A stretch of 64,000 nucleotides of DNA from Zoogloeaceae bacterium. GTDB taxonomy: Bacteria; Pseudomonadota; Gammaproteobacteria; Burkholderiales; Rhodocyclaceae. Made by a program: the position numbers and the translations under genes. The first letter of the stretch is position 1. Every line of letters begins with the position of its first letter. Where the stretch lies: assembly GCA_031277315.1 (NCBI GenBank), contig JAITMP010000019.1:56084-120083 (forward strand), written 5' to 3'. Below the pieces are notes generated by a model. The model saw only the letters and a list, made by a program, of their open reading frames with translations, did no database searches and had not been told where the DNA came from. Shown here piece by piece: positions 45,346-55,943 of the stretch.

Positions 45346-46242
45346 TTATCCCGGCTCGGCTTCCCGCGCCGCCAGTTTGCCGGAGAACAGGCTGGCGGCG
45401 ACGATCATGGCGCCGCCGATCCATTCCTTCAGACTCATCGCCTCGCCGGCCAGCAGCCAGGAGGAAAAGGCGGCGACCACCAGTTCAAAAAGAAAAATCA
45501 CGATGGCGCGATTCGCGGGCGTGTGCATCAGGCCATGCTGGACAACAAGATTGATCGCCAGCAGCACCAATCCGACGATGCCGATGAGCAGCCAGCCGCC
45601 CGGCGGCGGCAGCGCCGGCGGAGCCGCCTCGAAGGGCAGCGCGATCAGGCCCATCAGGATCACGCCGGTAAAAACCGCCATCGACTTCAACTCGATCGAC
45701 AGCGCGTCCGCCTTGCGAATCAGCACATTCGCGGCGGCGAACAGGAAACCGGCGGCCAGACCGAGCCATTCGGCGCCGTTCGCCGGCAGCGGCAGGCCAA
45801 GGCTCGGGCTCCACAGCATGACGATCGCGCCGATGAGCGAGAGCGCGATCACCGCCGCGCCGACGCCGCCGACGCGCTCATCCAGCAGCAAACGGGCGAG
45901 CAGGACGGTCCACAGCGGCGCCAGATAAAACAGCAGCAGCACGCGCATCACTTCGCCGTGCACCGTGCCCAGCACATAGCCGAGATTGCAGCCGCCCGCC
46001 GTCAGCGTGATCGCCAACAGCAAGCCGCTTGACCGCAGCCTGAAGCCGCGTATCTCGCCGCTTAACCGGCGGCGCAGCACGAACAAGCCGAGCAGGAAGG
46101 CGACGCAGTACGTCAACACGGCGCCCAGCGCGGCGGAAACGCCCATGCTTTCCAGCGTGCGGTAGGGATGCCAGGTCAGCCCCCAGACAACGGCGCCGGC
46201 AAGGAGCGAAACCAGCGCGACGGCGTTTTTTCGGGCCGGCAT
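45346..46242 (-). CDS. EamA/DMT-family transporter
   Basis: 298 residues with ten predicted membrane helices in two EamA repeats. The first begins [20 protein letters not shown] and includes [20 protein letters not shown]. The second includes [20 protein letters not shown] and [20 protein letters not shown]. Substrate not predictable. 32 bp upstream of uvrB. The start MPARKNA at 46242 was chosen for length. Confidence 0.88.
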   Translation of the reverse strand: MPARKNAVALVSLLAGAVVWGLTWHPYRTLESMGVSAALGAVLTYCVAFLLGLFVLRRRLSGEIRGFRLRSSGLLLAITLTAGGCNLGYVLGTVHGEVMRVLLLFYLAPLWTVLLARLLLDERVGGVGAAVIALSLIGAIVMLWSPSLGLPLPANGAEWLGLAAGFLFAAANVLIRKADALSIELKSMAVFTGVILMGLIALPFEAAPPALPPPGGWLLIGIVGLVLLAINLVVQHGLMHTPANRAIVIFLFELVVAAFSSWLLAGEAMSLKEWIGGAMIVAASLFSGKLAAREAEPG

Positions 46243-46440
46243 AGTGGCTATAATTTGTGCTTTACAGAGAGACGGCGGCGATCCGCTCGGGCCGCCAGTT
46301 TGCGCCCATTCACGCGCCCATTCACGCGTCAATTTGCGCACTGCTTCATGTGACTGTGGGCGGATTATCCCACGACCGCCGGCAGCGGCACCCGGCGCGT
46401 GGCATCGGCGTTTTTTGCGGAATATTGTAGAGGCAGCCCC

Positions 46441-47262
46441 ATGCAGGAATACCGGCAGATCATCGAACAAGCCTGGGAAGACCGCGCCGCCCTCCAGCCT
46501 GGCAAGGCGCCGGCCAAGATCGGCGCGGCGGTCGAATTCGCGCTCAACCAGCTCGATCAGGGCGCGCTGCGCGTGGCCGAGAAGGTCAATGACGAATGGA
46601 TTACGCATGCGTGGGTCAAGAAAGCCGTGCTGCTTTCCTTCCGTCTCGAAGACAACCGCGTCATGGAAAGCGGCGTGCTGCGCTATTGGGACAATGTGCC
46701 GTCGAAATTCCAGAAATACGACCGGGAACAGTTCGAGCGCAGCGGCATTCGCGTCGCGCCGGGCGCCGTCGTGCGCCGGGGCGCTTGCATCGGCCGCAAC
46801 GTCGTTCTGATGCCGTGCTTCGTGGACATCGGCGCCCGCATCGGCGACGGCACAACGATTGATGCCTGGGCGACGGTCGGCGCCTGCGCCCAGATCGGAA
46901 AAAACGTGCGCCTGTCCAGCGGCGCCGGCATCGGCGGCGTGCTGGAACCGCTTCAGGCCAACCCGACCATCATCGGCGACAACTGCTTCATCGGCGCCCG
47001 TTCCGAAATAACCGAGGGCGTGATTCTCGAAGACGATTGCGTCATCTCGATGGGCGTCTGCATCGGCCGGAACACGCGCATCTACAACCGCGCGACGGGC
47101 GCAATCAGCCAGGGCCGCGTGCCGGCCGGCGCCGTCGTCGTTCCCGGCGCGTTGCCGTCGGCGGACGGCCAATGCAGCCTGTATTGCGCTGTCATCGTCA
47201 GGCAGGTCGACGCCGACACCCGCGCCCGGATTGGCATCGACGCGCTGCTGCGCGACATCTGA
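46441..47262 (+). CDS. dapD: Tetrahydrodipicolinate N-succinyltransferase
   Basis: Succinylase branch of lysine/meso-diaminopimelate synthesis; 273 residues. Signatures: [20 protein letters not shown], the left-handed beta-helix [40 protein letters not shown] and the acyl-CoA region [20 protein letters not shown]. The start at 46441 is the family start; GAGGCAG lies upstream. Followed at 21 bp by dapE. Confidence 0.96.
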   Translation: MQEYRQIIEQAWEDRAALQPGKAPAKIGAAVEFALNQLDQGALRVAEKVNDEWITHAWVKKAVLLSFRLEDNRVMESGVLRYWDNVPSKFQKYDREQFERSGIRVAPGAVVRRGACIGRNVVLMPCFVDIGARIGDGTTIDAWATVGACAQIGKNVRLSSGAGIGGVLEPLQANPTIIGDNCFIGARSEITEGVILEDDCVISMGVCIGRNTRIYNRATGAISQGRVPAGAVVVPGALPSADGQCSLYCAVIVRQVDADTRARIGIDALLRDI

Positions 47263-49322
<2,060 letters not shown>

Positions 49323-49374
49323 CGGGCGGCTTGCGCGCTTGGCGGCGCGCGGCAGCTTTCGTTACAAGCTTCGG

Positions 49375-49998
49375 CTACTTCCAGCCTTCAAAATAGCCGC
49401 CCTGACAGGCGCCGGCGCGCACCGCCGCGATGAAGCTGGCCATGTCCGTCACCGGCTGCAAAAATTGCGTCGCGCAGCGGCCCACTGCCGTGACTTTGTG
49501 ACAATCGCTGCCGCCCAGACTCGGCAGCGCCATATGGCGCGTGGCGGTCAGAGCGAGGCCGTTGTCGGAATCGGCATTGCCGCCGTTATGCGTTTCAACG
49601 CCGGCGATGCCTTGCAGTTCGAGCAGCCCGTCGAGCAGGCTGCAAACGCCGAATTCACGATAAGGATGCGCCGGCACGCAAATGCCGCCCAGATCGAGGA
49701 TGCGCGCAATGACGCCGTCAAGCGGCAGCCAGGTATCCCGTCCCCAGGTATTCCAGCCATCGTCCTCGACGCCGTAGGCCAGCAGGTGGCCGCGATCAGT
49801 GGAGATTTCAACGCCGCGCAGGAGCAGGAAGCCCTCATCGCGGGCCATCGCCTCGATCGGCGCCGAGGCTTCATAGGAATGATGCTCGGTGATGACCGCG
49901 CCATCCAGCCCGATCGCCTTGGCGCGGCGGATGAGGTCAAGCGGCTCCAGCCAGTTGTCGTAGGAATACTTGGTATGGCAGTGGCAGTCGATCCACAT
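49375..49998 (-). CDS. PHP-domain metal-dependent phosphoesterase
   Basis: 207 residues of the PHP superfamily: MWIDCHCHTKYSYDNWLEPL, AVITEHHSYEASAP, the Glu in LRGVEISTDRG, VPAHPYREFG, and SLGGSDCHKVTAVG. All metal-binding His/Glu/Asp motifs are present. It follows the terminator at 50024-50055, so it is transcribed separately from the ferredoxin-GNAT operon or by read-through. Role beside the benzoyl-CoA genes unknown; it differs from the YciV-type protein at 8304-9137. Confidence 0.82.
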   Translation of the reverse strand: MWIDCHCHTKYSYDNWLEPLDLIRRAKAIGLDGAVITEHHSYEASAPIEAMARDEGFLLLRGVEISTDRGHLLAYGVEDDGWNTWGRDTWLPLDGVIARILDLGGICVPAHPYREFGVCSLLDGLLELQGIAGVETHNGGNADSDNGLALTATRHMALPSLGGSDCHKVTAVGRCATQFLQPVTDMASFIAAVRAGACQGGYFEGWK

Positions 49999-50020
49999 GG
50001 CTGCAATCCGGGCGCTATGA

Positions 50021-50056
50021 AAAAACGGCGCGCATCCGTGAGAACGCGCGCCGTTA
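50021..50056 (-). terminator. Terminator closing the leftward bzd operon
   Basis: Arms AACGGCGCGC (50024-50033) and GCGCGCCGTT (50046-50055) around a 12-nt loop. An A-run on the left gives a T-run for leftward transcripts. It lies 21 bp after the acetyltransferase stop codon, marking the probable end of the bzdN-to-GNAT transcription unit. Confidence 0.88.
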
Positions 50057-50076
50057 ACGTCCCGACTCGGTCAGAA

Positions 50077-50523
50077 TCAGGGAAGCTGGAGTTCCAGACA
50101 GATGCGCTTGGAGGGCTGGAACTTGTGCCGGGAGAAGAATCTCTCCAGCGCGAAATCGCTCCAGTTCACCAGCGTGTAGATTTTCGCAACGCTGGCGGCC
50201 TTCATGTTCATCAGGAACTGGTCCATCAACTCGGAGGCGATGCCGTGATTCTGGAATTCAGGATTCACGCCGAGGGTGTCGACCAGGGCGGACCCGTCGG
50301 AAATGCCGTACTCGCCGAAGAACACGTCGCCCATCATGAAGCCGGCCAGCTTGCCGTTAACCTCGGCGGCAAGCGAAGCATTCACGGTATTCTTGCTGAC
50401 AGCCTGTTCGAGCTTGCGCTGGTAATACTCGCGCCGCTCCTGCCCGGTGATTTTCTTGTCAATCGCCACCACACCATCCAGATCGCTCATGCGGATTGTC
50501 CGCACATTCACCTGCACCGCCAT
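50077..50523 (-). CDS. GNAT-family N-acetyltransferase in the benzoyl-CoA operon
   Basis: 148 residues with the GNAT fold: VRTIRMSDLDGVVAIDKKIT, the beta-4 strand VDTLGVNPEFQNHGIASELM (acetyl-CoA P-loop region QNHGIA) and FALERFFSRHKFQPSKRICL. It is last in the operon, 21 bp after the 97-residue gene. A GNAT protein also lies in the Rhodopseudomonas bad region, where lysine acetylation controls acyl-CoA ligases. A similar protein-acetylating role here is inference. The bzd symbols S/T/U exist for unknown genes but I cannot map them. Confidence 0.8.
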   Translation of the reverse strand: MAVQVNVRTIRMSDLDGVVAIDKKITGQERREYYQRKLEQAVSKNTVNASLAAEVNGKLAGFMMGDVFFGEYGISDGSALVDTLGVNPEFQNHGIASELMDQFLMNMKAASVAKIYTLVNWSDFALERFFSRHKFQPSKRICLELQLP

Positions 50524-50544
50524 TACGTTCTCCTCAATTTGTCG

Positions 50545-50838
50545 TTAAAACAGTTCGTCATCGGCGGCATGTTTGCCGCCTTTGCCCTTGCGAATATACA
50601 GATCGCCGTATACCTGCCCCATTTCGGCTCCCGCCGTGAAGCAGGTGTTGCAACCCGCGCCCGACTCGGATTCCTCACGGTGCTCGATAACATGCACTTC
50701 GTAACCCAGCCGGCGATAGTTGTCCGCGATCTCCGACAGCCGCGGCTCGCCGATGGTCGTCTGCTTGGTCCAGCCTTGCTTCAGCAGATCGGCCTGCTCG
50801 CCGCCTACAACCAACTTCAACGGTATCTTCACGGCCAT
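50545..50838 (-). CDS. 97-residue protein of unknown function in the benzoyl-CoA operon
   Basis: The start MAVKIPLKLVVGGEQADLL is followed by KQGWTKQTTIGEPRLSEIAD, NYRRLGYEVHVIEHREESES and GAGCNTCFTAGAEMGQVYGD. The C-terminus is Lys/Asp rich. The single C-x2-C (GCNTCF) could bind metal or a redox partner. It lies between the ferredoxin and GNAT genes, 10 bp from the former, in what looks like one operon. No family recognised; an electron-transfer or maturation role would fit the context only. Confidence 0.75.
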   Translation of the reverse strand: MAVKIPLKLVVGGEQADLLKQGWTKQTTIGEPRLSEIADNYRRLGYEVHVIEHREESESGAGCNTCFTAGAEMGQVYGDLYIRKGKGGKHAADDELF

Positions 50839-50848
50839 GGTGTTTACC

Positions 50849-51133
50849 TCACCAGGAATGCTTGATCGCTCCCGGCGTGCAGGCAGAAGAGCATGGCAGA
50901 CTGGTGTAGCCGCTGCTCGGTTTGCACTCGGCGCAGTCGAACGCCAGCGAGCGGCGGAAGGCTTGCTTCACCGCCGCCACTTCGTCGTCGTAATCATCAG
51001 TCATGATTTCGTACATACCCTTCGGACAAGCCGTCAGGCAAGCCCGGTTTGCCGTGCAACTGGTGCACTTGTCCGTGTCAATGCTGATGTAATACTCGCC
51101 CGAACCGTCTTTGTAGCCGTAATTCGCGATCAT
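50849..51133 (-). CDS. bzdM: Ferredoxin donating electrons to benzoyl-CoA reductase
   Basis: 94 residues with eight Cys in two clusters. The first is CTSCTANRACLTACP (C-x2-C-x5-C-x3-CP). The second begins CAECKPSSG and ends CSSAC (C-x2-C-x10-C-x3-C). Both have extra residues between the second and third Cys relative to clostridial 2[4Fe-4S] ferredoxins. Insertions are known in low-potential ferredoxins of this pathway. The start at 51133 follows GGAAAGGGGTTAGGC. It is 109 bp after bzdQ, in the bzdNOPQM order of Azoarcus. Confidence 0.9.
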   Translation of the reverse strand: MIANYGYKDGSGEYYISIDTDKCTSCTANRACLTACPKGMYEIMTDDYDDEVAAVKQAFRRSLAFDCAECKPSSGYTSLPCSSACTPGAIKHSW

Positions 51134-51242
51134 GCCTAACCCCTTTCCCCCAATTGGGGCAAAATCGTGAACCCTCGGCTCCGGCCCGCTCAGTGGGAGA
51201 GGGGTACTTCGCGGACCGGAGCTTCGGGATCGTTGCGGACCG

Positions 51243-52145
51243 TCAAGCGGCGGCCTTGGCCGCTCCGCCCTGCTTCTGCACCAGTGTGTGCGCGAACAGC
51301 GCCGCACCCAACGCGCCAGCGATCTGGCTGTCGTATTTGGTCTGAATCGCCTGGATGCCGAGAATTTTCTCGATCCGCTTCACCACGCCGGGGTTCTTGG
51401 CGATGCCGCCGGTGATGAAGAACTCTTTCTCGACGCCGATGCGCTCAAGCAGCGACACGACCCGCTCCGCCATCGCCTGGCAGTAGGCGGCGACCACCTT
51501 GTTCTTCGAGTAGCCGGCCTTCAGCAGCGCCAGCGCTTCGGATTTGGCGAACACCACGCAGACCGAAGACACAGCATTCGGCTCCTCTTCGACATCGAAG
51601 GAGCGCGCGCCCAGTTCGGCGATCGGGATCTGCATCAGGTCGGAAATCACCTCCATCCCGCGACCGGTGCCAGCCGCGCACTTGTCGTTCATGAGGAAGT
51701 TGGTGACCTTGCCCTTGTCGTCGCAGTGGATGGCCTTGCAGTCCTGGCCGCCCATGTCGAGGATGGTGCGAACGGCATTGCCACCCATGTAGTTGGCGCC
51801 GCGCGCATGGCAGGCGATCTCGGTGATCGCCTTGTTGGCGAAGGGCACGTTGACGCGGCCATAGCCGGTGCCGACGACATAGTGCACGTTCTCCATTTGC
51901 ATGCCCGACTTGTCCAGCACCCCGGCGATGGCGTTGCGCGCCGAGTCCGGGCTGTTGTTGCCGGTGCGCATGCTGTTGAAGCCATACAGCTCGCCATCAA
52001 CGCACATCACGGCCTGGGAACTCACCGAGCCGACGTCGATGCCGACGGTGATGAGCTTGGCGGCGCGCCAGTCCTTCGTTTCATCGATCCAGCAGTTCTC
52101 CTGCCAGCGCCAGTATTCCTTTTTTTCGCCTGCGGTATCAGCCAT
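51243..52145 (-). CDS. bzdQ: Benzoyl-CoA reductase, ATP-hydrolysing subunit (BzdQ/BcrD type)
   Basis: 300 residues of the ASKHA/BadF-BcrA ATPase family. Nucleotide-binding motif ITVGIDVGSVSSQAVMCVDG; VVGTGYGRVNVPFANKAITE; ILDMGGQDCKAI. The Cys ligands of the [4Fe-4S] cluster shared with the sister ATPase are Cys156 (NDKCAAGTGR) and Cys196 (SSVCVVFAKSE). C-terminus FFITGGIAKNPGVVKRIEKI. ATP hydrolysis drives electron transfer to the ring-reducing module. Start at 52145; an extension into bzdP is rejected. Confidence 0.95.
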   Translation of the reverse strand: MADTAGEKKEYWRWQENCWIDETKDWRAAKLITVGIDVGSVSSQAVMCVDGELYGFNSMRTGNNSPDSARNAIAGVLDKSGMQMENVHYVVGTGYGRVNVPFANKAITEIACHARGANYMGGNAVRTILDMGGQDCKAIHCDDKGKVTNFLMNDKCAAGTGRGMEVISDLMQIPIAELGARSFDVEEEPNAVSSVCVVFAKSEALALLKAGYSKNKVVAAYCQAMAERVVSLLERIGVEKEFFITGGIAKNPGVVKRIEKILGIQAIQTKYDSQIAGALGAALFAHTLVQKQGGAAKAAA

Positions 52146-52162
52146 TACGCTCTCCTGTTGGG

Positions 52163-52969
52163 TTACTTGCCTTCGGCCGCAAGCAACGCGGCGCCGATGG
52201 CGGAAACATACTCGGGCATTTCCGGCAGCAACACCTGATCGACCCCAAGGGCCGCTTTCAGGGACTGCACGAAACCGGTGTTGTGCACCATGCCGCCGAT
52301 CAGGGCCACATCGCCCTCGATGCCGACACGGCGCGCCATCGCCGTCACACGGCTCGCCACCGCGTCGAGCACCGCCTTGGCGATGTCCTCTTTCGGCGTC
52401 GAGGAGTGAATCAGCGAAACCACCTCGGATTCGGCGAACACCGTGCACTGGGCGTTCATCGGAATCGTCTTGTCCGAGCGCAGGCTGGCTTCGCCGAAAT
52501 CCTTCAGCGAAAGCTGCAAGGCGCGCGACATCGACTCGGCGAAAGCGCCGGCGCCGGCGGCGCACTTCTCGTTACCAGCGAAATCAATCGCCTTGCCAAC
52601 GTTGTCAGCCTTGATGCCACGGCCTTCTTCGGCGCCAACGTCGATCACCGTGCGGGCATCCGGGCACATGAACACCGCGCCGCGAGCGCCGGCGGACACT
52701 TCGGTCACGTCGCTGGTGGCGAATTTCACCTGCTTGCGGCCCGCGCCCGTGGCAACCACGTGCGTCACCTTGTCGCGGGAGATGCCAGCGGCCTCAATCG
52801 CTTCGTTGAAGGCTTTTTCCGCCGCCTCGTCGGCGTCGAGATCCTCCGGGAACATGATGTGCTTACCCTTGACGCCCCATTTCAGATCCGGCGCGCCGTC
52901 CACCTTGAGTTCCTCAAGAAACACCACCTTGACGGTGCGGGAACCCATGTCGATACCAGCTGAATACAT
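52163..52969 (-). CDS. bzdP: Benzoyl-CoA reductase, ATP-hydrolysing subunit (BzdP/BcrA type)
   Basis: 268 residues, second ASKHA ATPase: YSAGIDMGSRTVKVVFLEEL, VVATGAGRKQVKFATSDVTE and VIDVGAEEGRGIK. Cluster-ligand Cys are Cys136 (NEKCAAGAGAF) and Cys175 (NAQCTVFAESE). Its length is that of Azoarcus-type BzdP. Thauera-type BcrA is much longer (over 400 residues), which is the main reason for using bzd names. 17 bp from bzdQ. Confidence 0.95.
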   Translation of the reverse strand: MYSAGIDMGSRTVKVVFLEELKVDGAPDLKWGVKGKHIMFPEDLDADEAAEKAFNEAIEAAGISRDKVTHVVATGAGRKQVKFATSDVTEVSAGARGAVFMCPDARTVIDVGAEEGRGIKADNVGKAIDFAGNEKCAAGAGAFAESMSRALQLSLKDFGEASLRSDKTIPMNAQCTVFAESEVVSLIHSSTPKEDIAKAVLDAVASRVTAMARRVGIEGDVALIGGMVHNTGFVQSLKAALGVDQVLLPEMPEYVSAIGAALLAAEGK

Positions 52970-52991
52970 GTTTTCAGTCCTCCTTGTTATC

Positions 52992-54299
52992 TCAGGCGTA
53001 CGCGAATTCGCGCTTCAGGCCCAACGTTTCCATGAACGAATCGACGCGGTTCTGCGTGCGCACCAGATCGAACTCGCGCTCGTCGCCCATATTGCCCTCG
53101 AAAGTCATCACCGGAATGCCGGCGGCAGCCAGGCCGAGGCGGTTTTCCATGATGCCAAGCGAGAGGCCCTCGCAGCCACGGTTCAGGTGCAGCATGACGC
53201 CGTCGACATGCCACTCCTTGACGATGGTCTTCATCATCTCGGTCTTCAGGCCCGGGTTGTAGAAATGCTGCCACTGCGGCTTCGACAGGTTCCAGTCGCA
53301 GTACAGGCGCATCGCTTCTTCGCGGGTCCGCATTTCGATGCCCTTTTCCCAAGGCACGGTGCGCGGCCCCCAAGTGCCATCCGGCTTGGTTTCCCAGATG
53401 CCTTCGAGACCGAAGGTGTAGAGCGAGCCGATCGAGACGGCGCCGAACTCTTCGAGGTAGCGGAACACCTTGAGGAAGCCCCAGGGCGGCTGCGTGTCGG
53501 ACATGACGCGGCAGCGCTCGTTGGCAACGGCGGCGACGCCGCGCTTGACGCGGTCTTTCACCTCGTCCAGGCACTCCTCATAGAAATCGGCGCACCACTT
53601 CGAGGACTTCGACAGTGTCGCCAGCACGTAGAGCGAGTACATCGTCTTCTCGTCGAGCGGCGCCGGCTTGACCTTGTTCTCGCAGCAGATGGCGGCCCAC
53701 AGGGAGGTGGAGCGCATCTCGTTCTTGACGGCCTCGATGAACAGTTCGTCGTTGAACTTGCGGCCAGTGGTTTTCTCCAGCCACTCGACGGCTTCCAGAC
53801 CCTGATTGGTGACGTAGTCCAGGCGCTCGGCGGTCAAGTCCTTGTAGGGGCCGACCGAGACGTCGATGAAGTACGTCGGCGTGTCGTGCTCAAGTTTCGA
53901 CGCCGCCTGATACCACTTGGCGTGCGAGCAGCAGATCTGCGTCTGGAAGTTGAAATCGGGCTTGGGAAATTCACCGCCGAACGGATACTTGTTCAGGATG
54001 ATCGAGCCCCAGTAGGTGCGCATGTAGGCGCACAGGTCGCGGGCGAAGCCGTAGGATTCAGCCGCGTCCTGACACTCCTTGTTGAATTTCTTGTCGACTG
54101 CGATGGAAGCACCGAAAGGCTCGCCGGTCAGCGAATAGACATCGTTGCCGAGGCCGGCCGGAATCGCGTCGAGCGCCCAGGCGGAGCCGGACCAGCGCAG
54201 GCCGCCCTTCTCCTTGGCGCGGGCAAAGTTGATGTAATACTGCTCGCGCAGCTCCTTCGCCTTCTTCCAGCATTTCAGTTGTTCGGTCGGGTAGCTCAT
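52992..54299 (-). CDS. bzdO: Benzoyl-CoA reductase, catalytic-module subunit (BzdO/BcrB type)
   Basis: 435 residues, related to the 2-hydroxyglutaryl-CoA dehydratase D component. Signatures: [80 protein letters not shown] and [18 protein letters not shown]. With BzdN it binds a [4Fe-4S]-type cofactor and benzoyl-CoA. 22 bp upstream of bzdP. Confidence 0.95.
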   Translation of the reverse strand: MSYPTEQLKCWKKAKELREQYYINFARAKEKGGLRWSGSAWALDAIPAGLGNDVYSLTGEPFGASIAVDKKFNKECQDAAESYGFARDLCAYMRTYWGSIILNKYPFGGEFPKPDFNFQTQICCSHAKWYQAASKLEHDTPTYFIDVSVGPYKDLTAERLDYVTNQGLEAVEWLEKTTGRKFNDELFIEAVKNEMRSTSLWAAICCENKVKPAPLDEKTMYSLYVLATLSKSSKWCADFYEECLDEVKDRVKRGVAAVANERCRVMSDTQPPWGFLKVFRYLEEFGAVSIGSLYTFGLEGIWETKPDGTWGPRTVPWEKGIEMRTREEAMRLYCDWNLSKPQWQHFYNPGLKTEMMKTIVKEWHVDGVMLHLNRGCEGLSLGIMENRLGLAAAGIPVMTFEGNMGDEREFDLVRTQNRVDSFMETLGLKREFAYA

Positions 54300-54312
54300 C
54301 TTTGTTTAACTC

Positions 54313-55449
54313 CTAGAACAGTTCTTCTTCGCGCAGCGTTTCGAGGAATGCCTCGACGCGGATACGGAAGGGGCCGATCGGGTTGGTGATGTCGAATTCG
54401 AGGAACAGCGTCGGAACGCCGTTGGCCTCCAGATGCCGCTTCAGATCCGGATAGTCGCCTTCGTGCGGATCGCAGAATTTCTGCTGCAGGAAGATGGCGG
54501 CGCGGGCGTTGTAATCCTGCGCCAGCTTGAGCACGTGATCGAAGCGGGTATGCGCCGGATAGTCCTTCGTCGGACAGGCCGGACGCTCGCAATAACGGTC
54601 GGCGATCATGGCGATCGGATCGTCCTGCGGGCGCGCCTCGTTCCAGAAGTAGCGGGTGCCGGAACACTGGTCGTCGATGACGATGGTCGAGCCGACCGAC
54701 TCCACCATGGCCATGAAAGCGACGTCGTCGTTTTCCGAACCGATGGTCATGAAGCGGATGCCTTCCTCGCGGTTGTTCGGCAGCTTCGGCAGTTCGGCGA
54801 GCACGCGCTTCAGTTCCTTGTTGTGCTCCGCCTTGTCCACGAACTGGGCCGTGAGCGAGGCGTACAGCGCATCGACGCCGGTCACGCGCGGATTGGTTTC
54901 CTTGCGGTACTCGAACAGCTCGCGCAGCAGGCGGCGGTTCTCGTTGACGATGTCAATGCCGCGCTTGAGGTCGGCGTCGGACAGCTTCTTGCCGATCACG
55001 CCCTCGATGAAATCGCGGAACTTCTTCACCTCGGCGTAGTGCTGGGCGCGCGCGTGGCGCGACTGCACTTCGTTCGGCATCGGCAGATAGTAGTCCCACT
55101 TCACTGTCGGGACATGCATGCGCCAAGAAGCAAACGCCTGACGGTACTGGATGCACGACTGGGTCAGCGTCACGCCTTCGCAATAGTCGAAGCGGCCGAG
55201 CAAGCCTTGCGCCAGGGAATCCCGGCAGAATGGGCAAAACATGCCGAAAATATGCGGCTCGGTCACGTTCTGCGGTTCGTGGGCGCCCAGTACGCGCGCC
55301 GGCAGCATGCCGGCGGCGATGAGAACTTCTTCGGGCGTGTAGGTGCACATGGTCGCCACCACCTGGCCGCCGGTACGGCTCTTCCAGGCACGGGCATAGT
55401 CGTGGCGCTTTTCGTACCACTCCTTGAATTGGTCAAACAATCCGCTCAT
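54313..55449 (-). CDS. bzdN: Benzoyl-CoA reductase, catalytic-module subunit (BzdN/BcrC type)
   Basis: 378 residues of the HgdB/BcrC family. Signatures: WKSRTGGQVVATMCTYTPEE, HIFGMFCPFCRDSLAQGLLG, YCEGVTLTQSCIQYRQAFAS and AAIFLQQKFCDPHEGDYPDL. First gene of the leftward operon. AGGGGA lies 8 bp before the ATG at 55449. Predicted transcription start near 55560 gives a leader of about 110 nt. Confidence 0.95.
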   Translation of the reverse strand: MSGLFDQFKEWYEKRHDYARAWKSRTGGQVVATMCTYTPEEVLIAAGMLPARVLGAHEPQNVTEPHIFGMFCPFCRDSLAQGLLGRFDYCEGVTLTQSCIQYRQAFASWRMHVPTVKWDYYLPMPNEVQSRHARAQHYAEVKKFRDFIEGVIGKKLSDADLKRGIDIVNENRRLLRELFEYRKETNPRVTGVDALYASLTAQFVDKAEHNKELKRVLAELPKLPNNREEGIRFMTIGSENDDVAFMAMVESVGSTIVIDDQCSGTRYFWNEARPQDDPIAMIADRYCERPACPTKDYPAHTRFDHVLKLAQDYNARAAIFLQQKFCDPHEGDYPDLKRHLEANGVPTLFLEFDITNPIGPFRIRVEAFLETLREEELF

Positions 55450-55510
55450 CGTTGATCCCCTGGTGTTGGGCGTACGGGCCGAAACCCGTCACACCGTTGT
55501 TGTTTCCTGA

Positions 55511-55564
55511 TTTATGCATTATTGCGCATAAACACCTTAATCTCTGCACAATAAAGCATTGCAA
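55511..55564. promoter_or_regulatory. Candidate operator: TTTATGC inverted repeat plus TGCA repeats
   Basis: TTTATGC (55511-55517) and GCATAAA (55526-55532) form a perfect inverted repeat with an 8-bp spacer. TGCA recurs at about 55545 and 55559, inside TGCACAATAAAGCATTGCA. BzdR of Azoarcus is reported to bind TGCA-containing repeats around its promoter. These sites fall just downstream of the predicted leftward start, where a repressor could block transcription. Low-confidence inference. Confidence 0.35.
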
Positions 55565-55566
55565 AG

Positions 55567-55608
55567 ATTGTAGGAACCATTTCTACAGTAAGGTTTGACT
55601 GAAGTCAA
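55567..55608 (-). promoter_or_regulatory. FNR-type promoter for bzdN operon
   Basis: TTGAC-TGAA-GTCAA (55595-55608) is a perfect palindrome matching 8 of 10 defined bases of the FNR consensus TTGAT-N4-ATCAA. Reading leftward, 22 bp after it comes TACAAT (55572-55567), a strong -10. With a start near 55560 the palindrome is centred at about -41.5, the class II FNR position. No separate -35 hexamer is needed in that class. Confidence 0.6.
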
Positions 55609-55900
55609 GAAAACCGCATTATTCGCACAAAGTTTGGTGATTTTTTAGTGGTGCGCAGGCGGTGTTACAGGGGAATGAAGTATTCGTCTCCCTCCCTCCC
55701 CGGGGCCATGTCGCCAAGCATGACATAAAATGACCCATCCTGTATCAAGCGTCCGAAAACGGTCCTGGCACGCCATCCCAAGTTATCCCGAGCTATCTCA
55801 AATTGCATAGAAAATCGCTATTTTGTTTTATTTTCATTGTGTTATAATGGAGACATAAAAATTTAATGTCAGTATGCCGGAAAGGTTTTTACGCCTCTGC

Positions 55901-55943
55901 TTGATGTGCGTCAAATATGCAAAGGCGTAACCTCTCCTAAAAT
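55901..55943 (+). promoter_or_regulatory. FNR-type promoter for bzdV operon
   Basis: TTGAT-GTGC-GTCAA (55901-55914) matches 9 of 10 defined bases of the FNR consensus. 23 bp later is TAAAAT (55938-55943). A start near 55949 puts the box centre at about -41.5. The leader to the bzdV ATG is about 100 nt. A second good -10 (TATAAT, 55843-55848) lies upstream without a clear -35. The rest of the 55450-56050 region shows no other gene. Confidence 0.65.

Noticed and set aside
51134..51307. N-terminal extension of the ferredoxin to 51307
   Set aside because: It reads into the bzdQ end with Arg/Pro-rich text; the internal ATG at 51133 has a good ribosome site and gives the normal ferredoxin length.
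55843..55848. TATAAT as the main promoter for bzdV
   Set aside because: It is a perfect -10, but no acceptable -35 lies 16-18 bp upstream and it is further from the gene than the FNR-type site; kept only as a possible secondary start.
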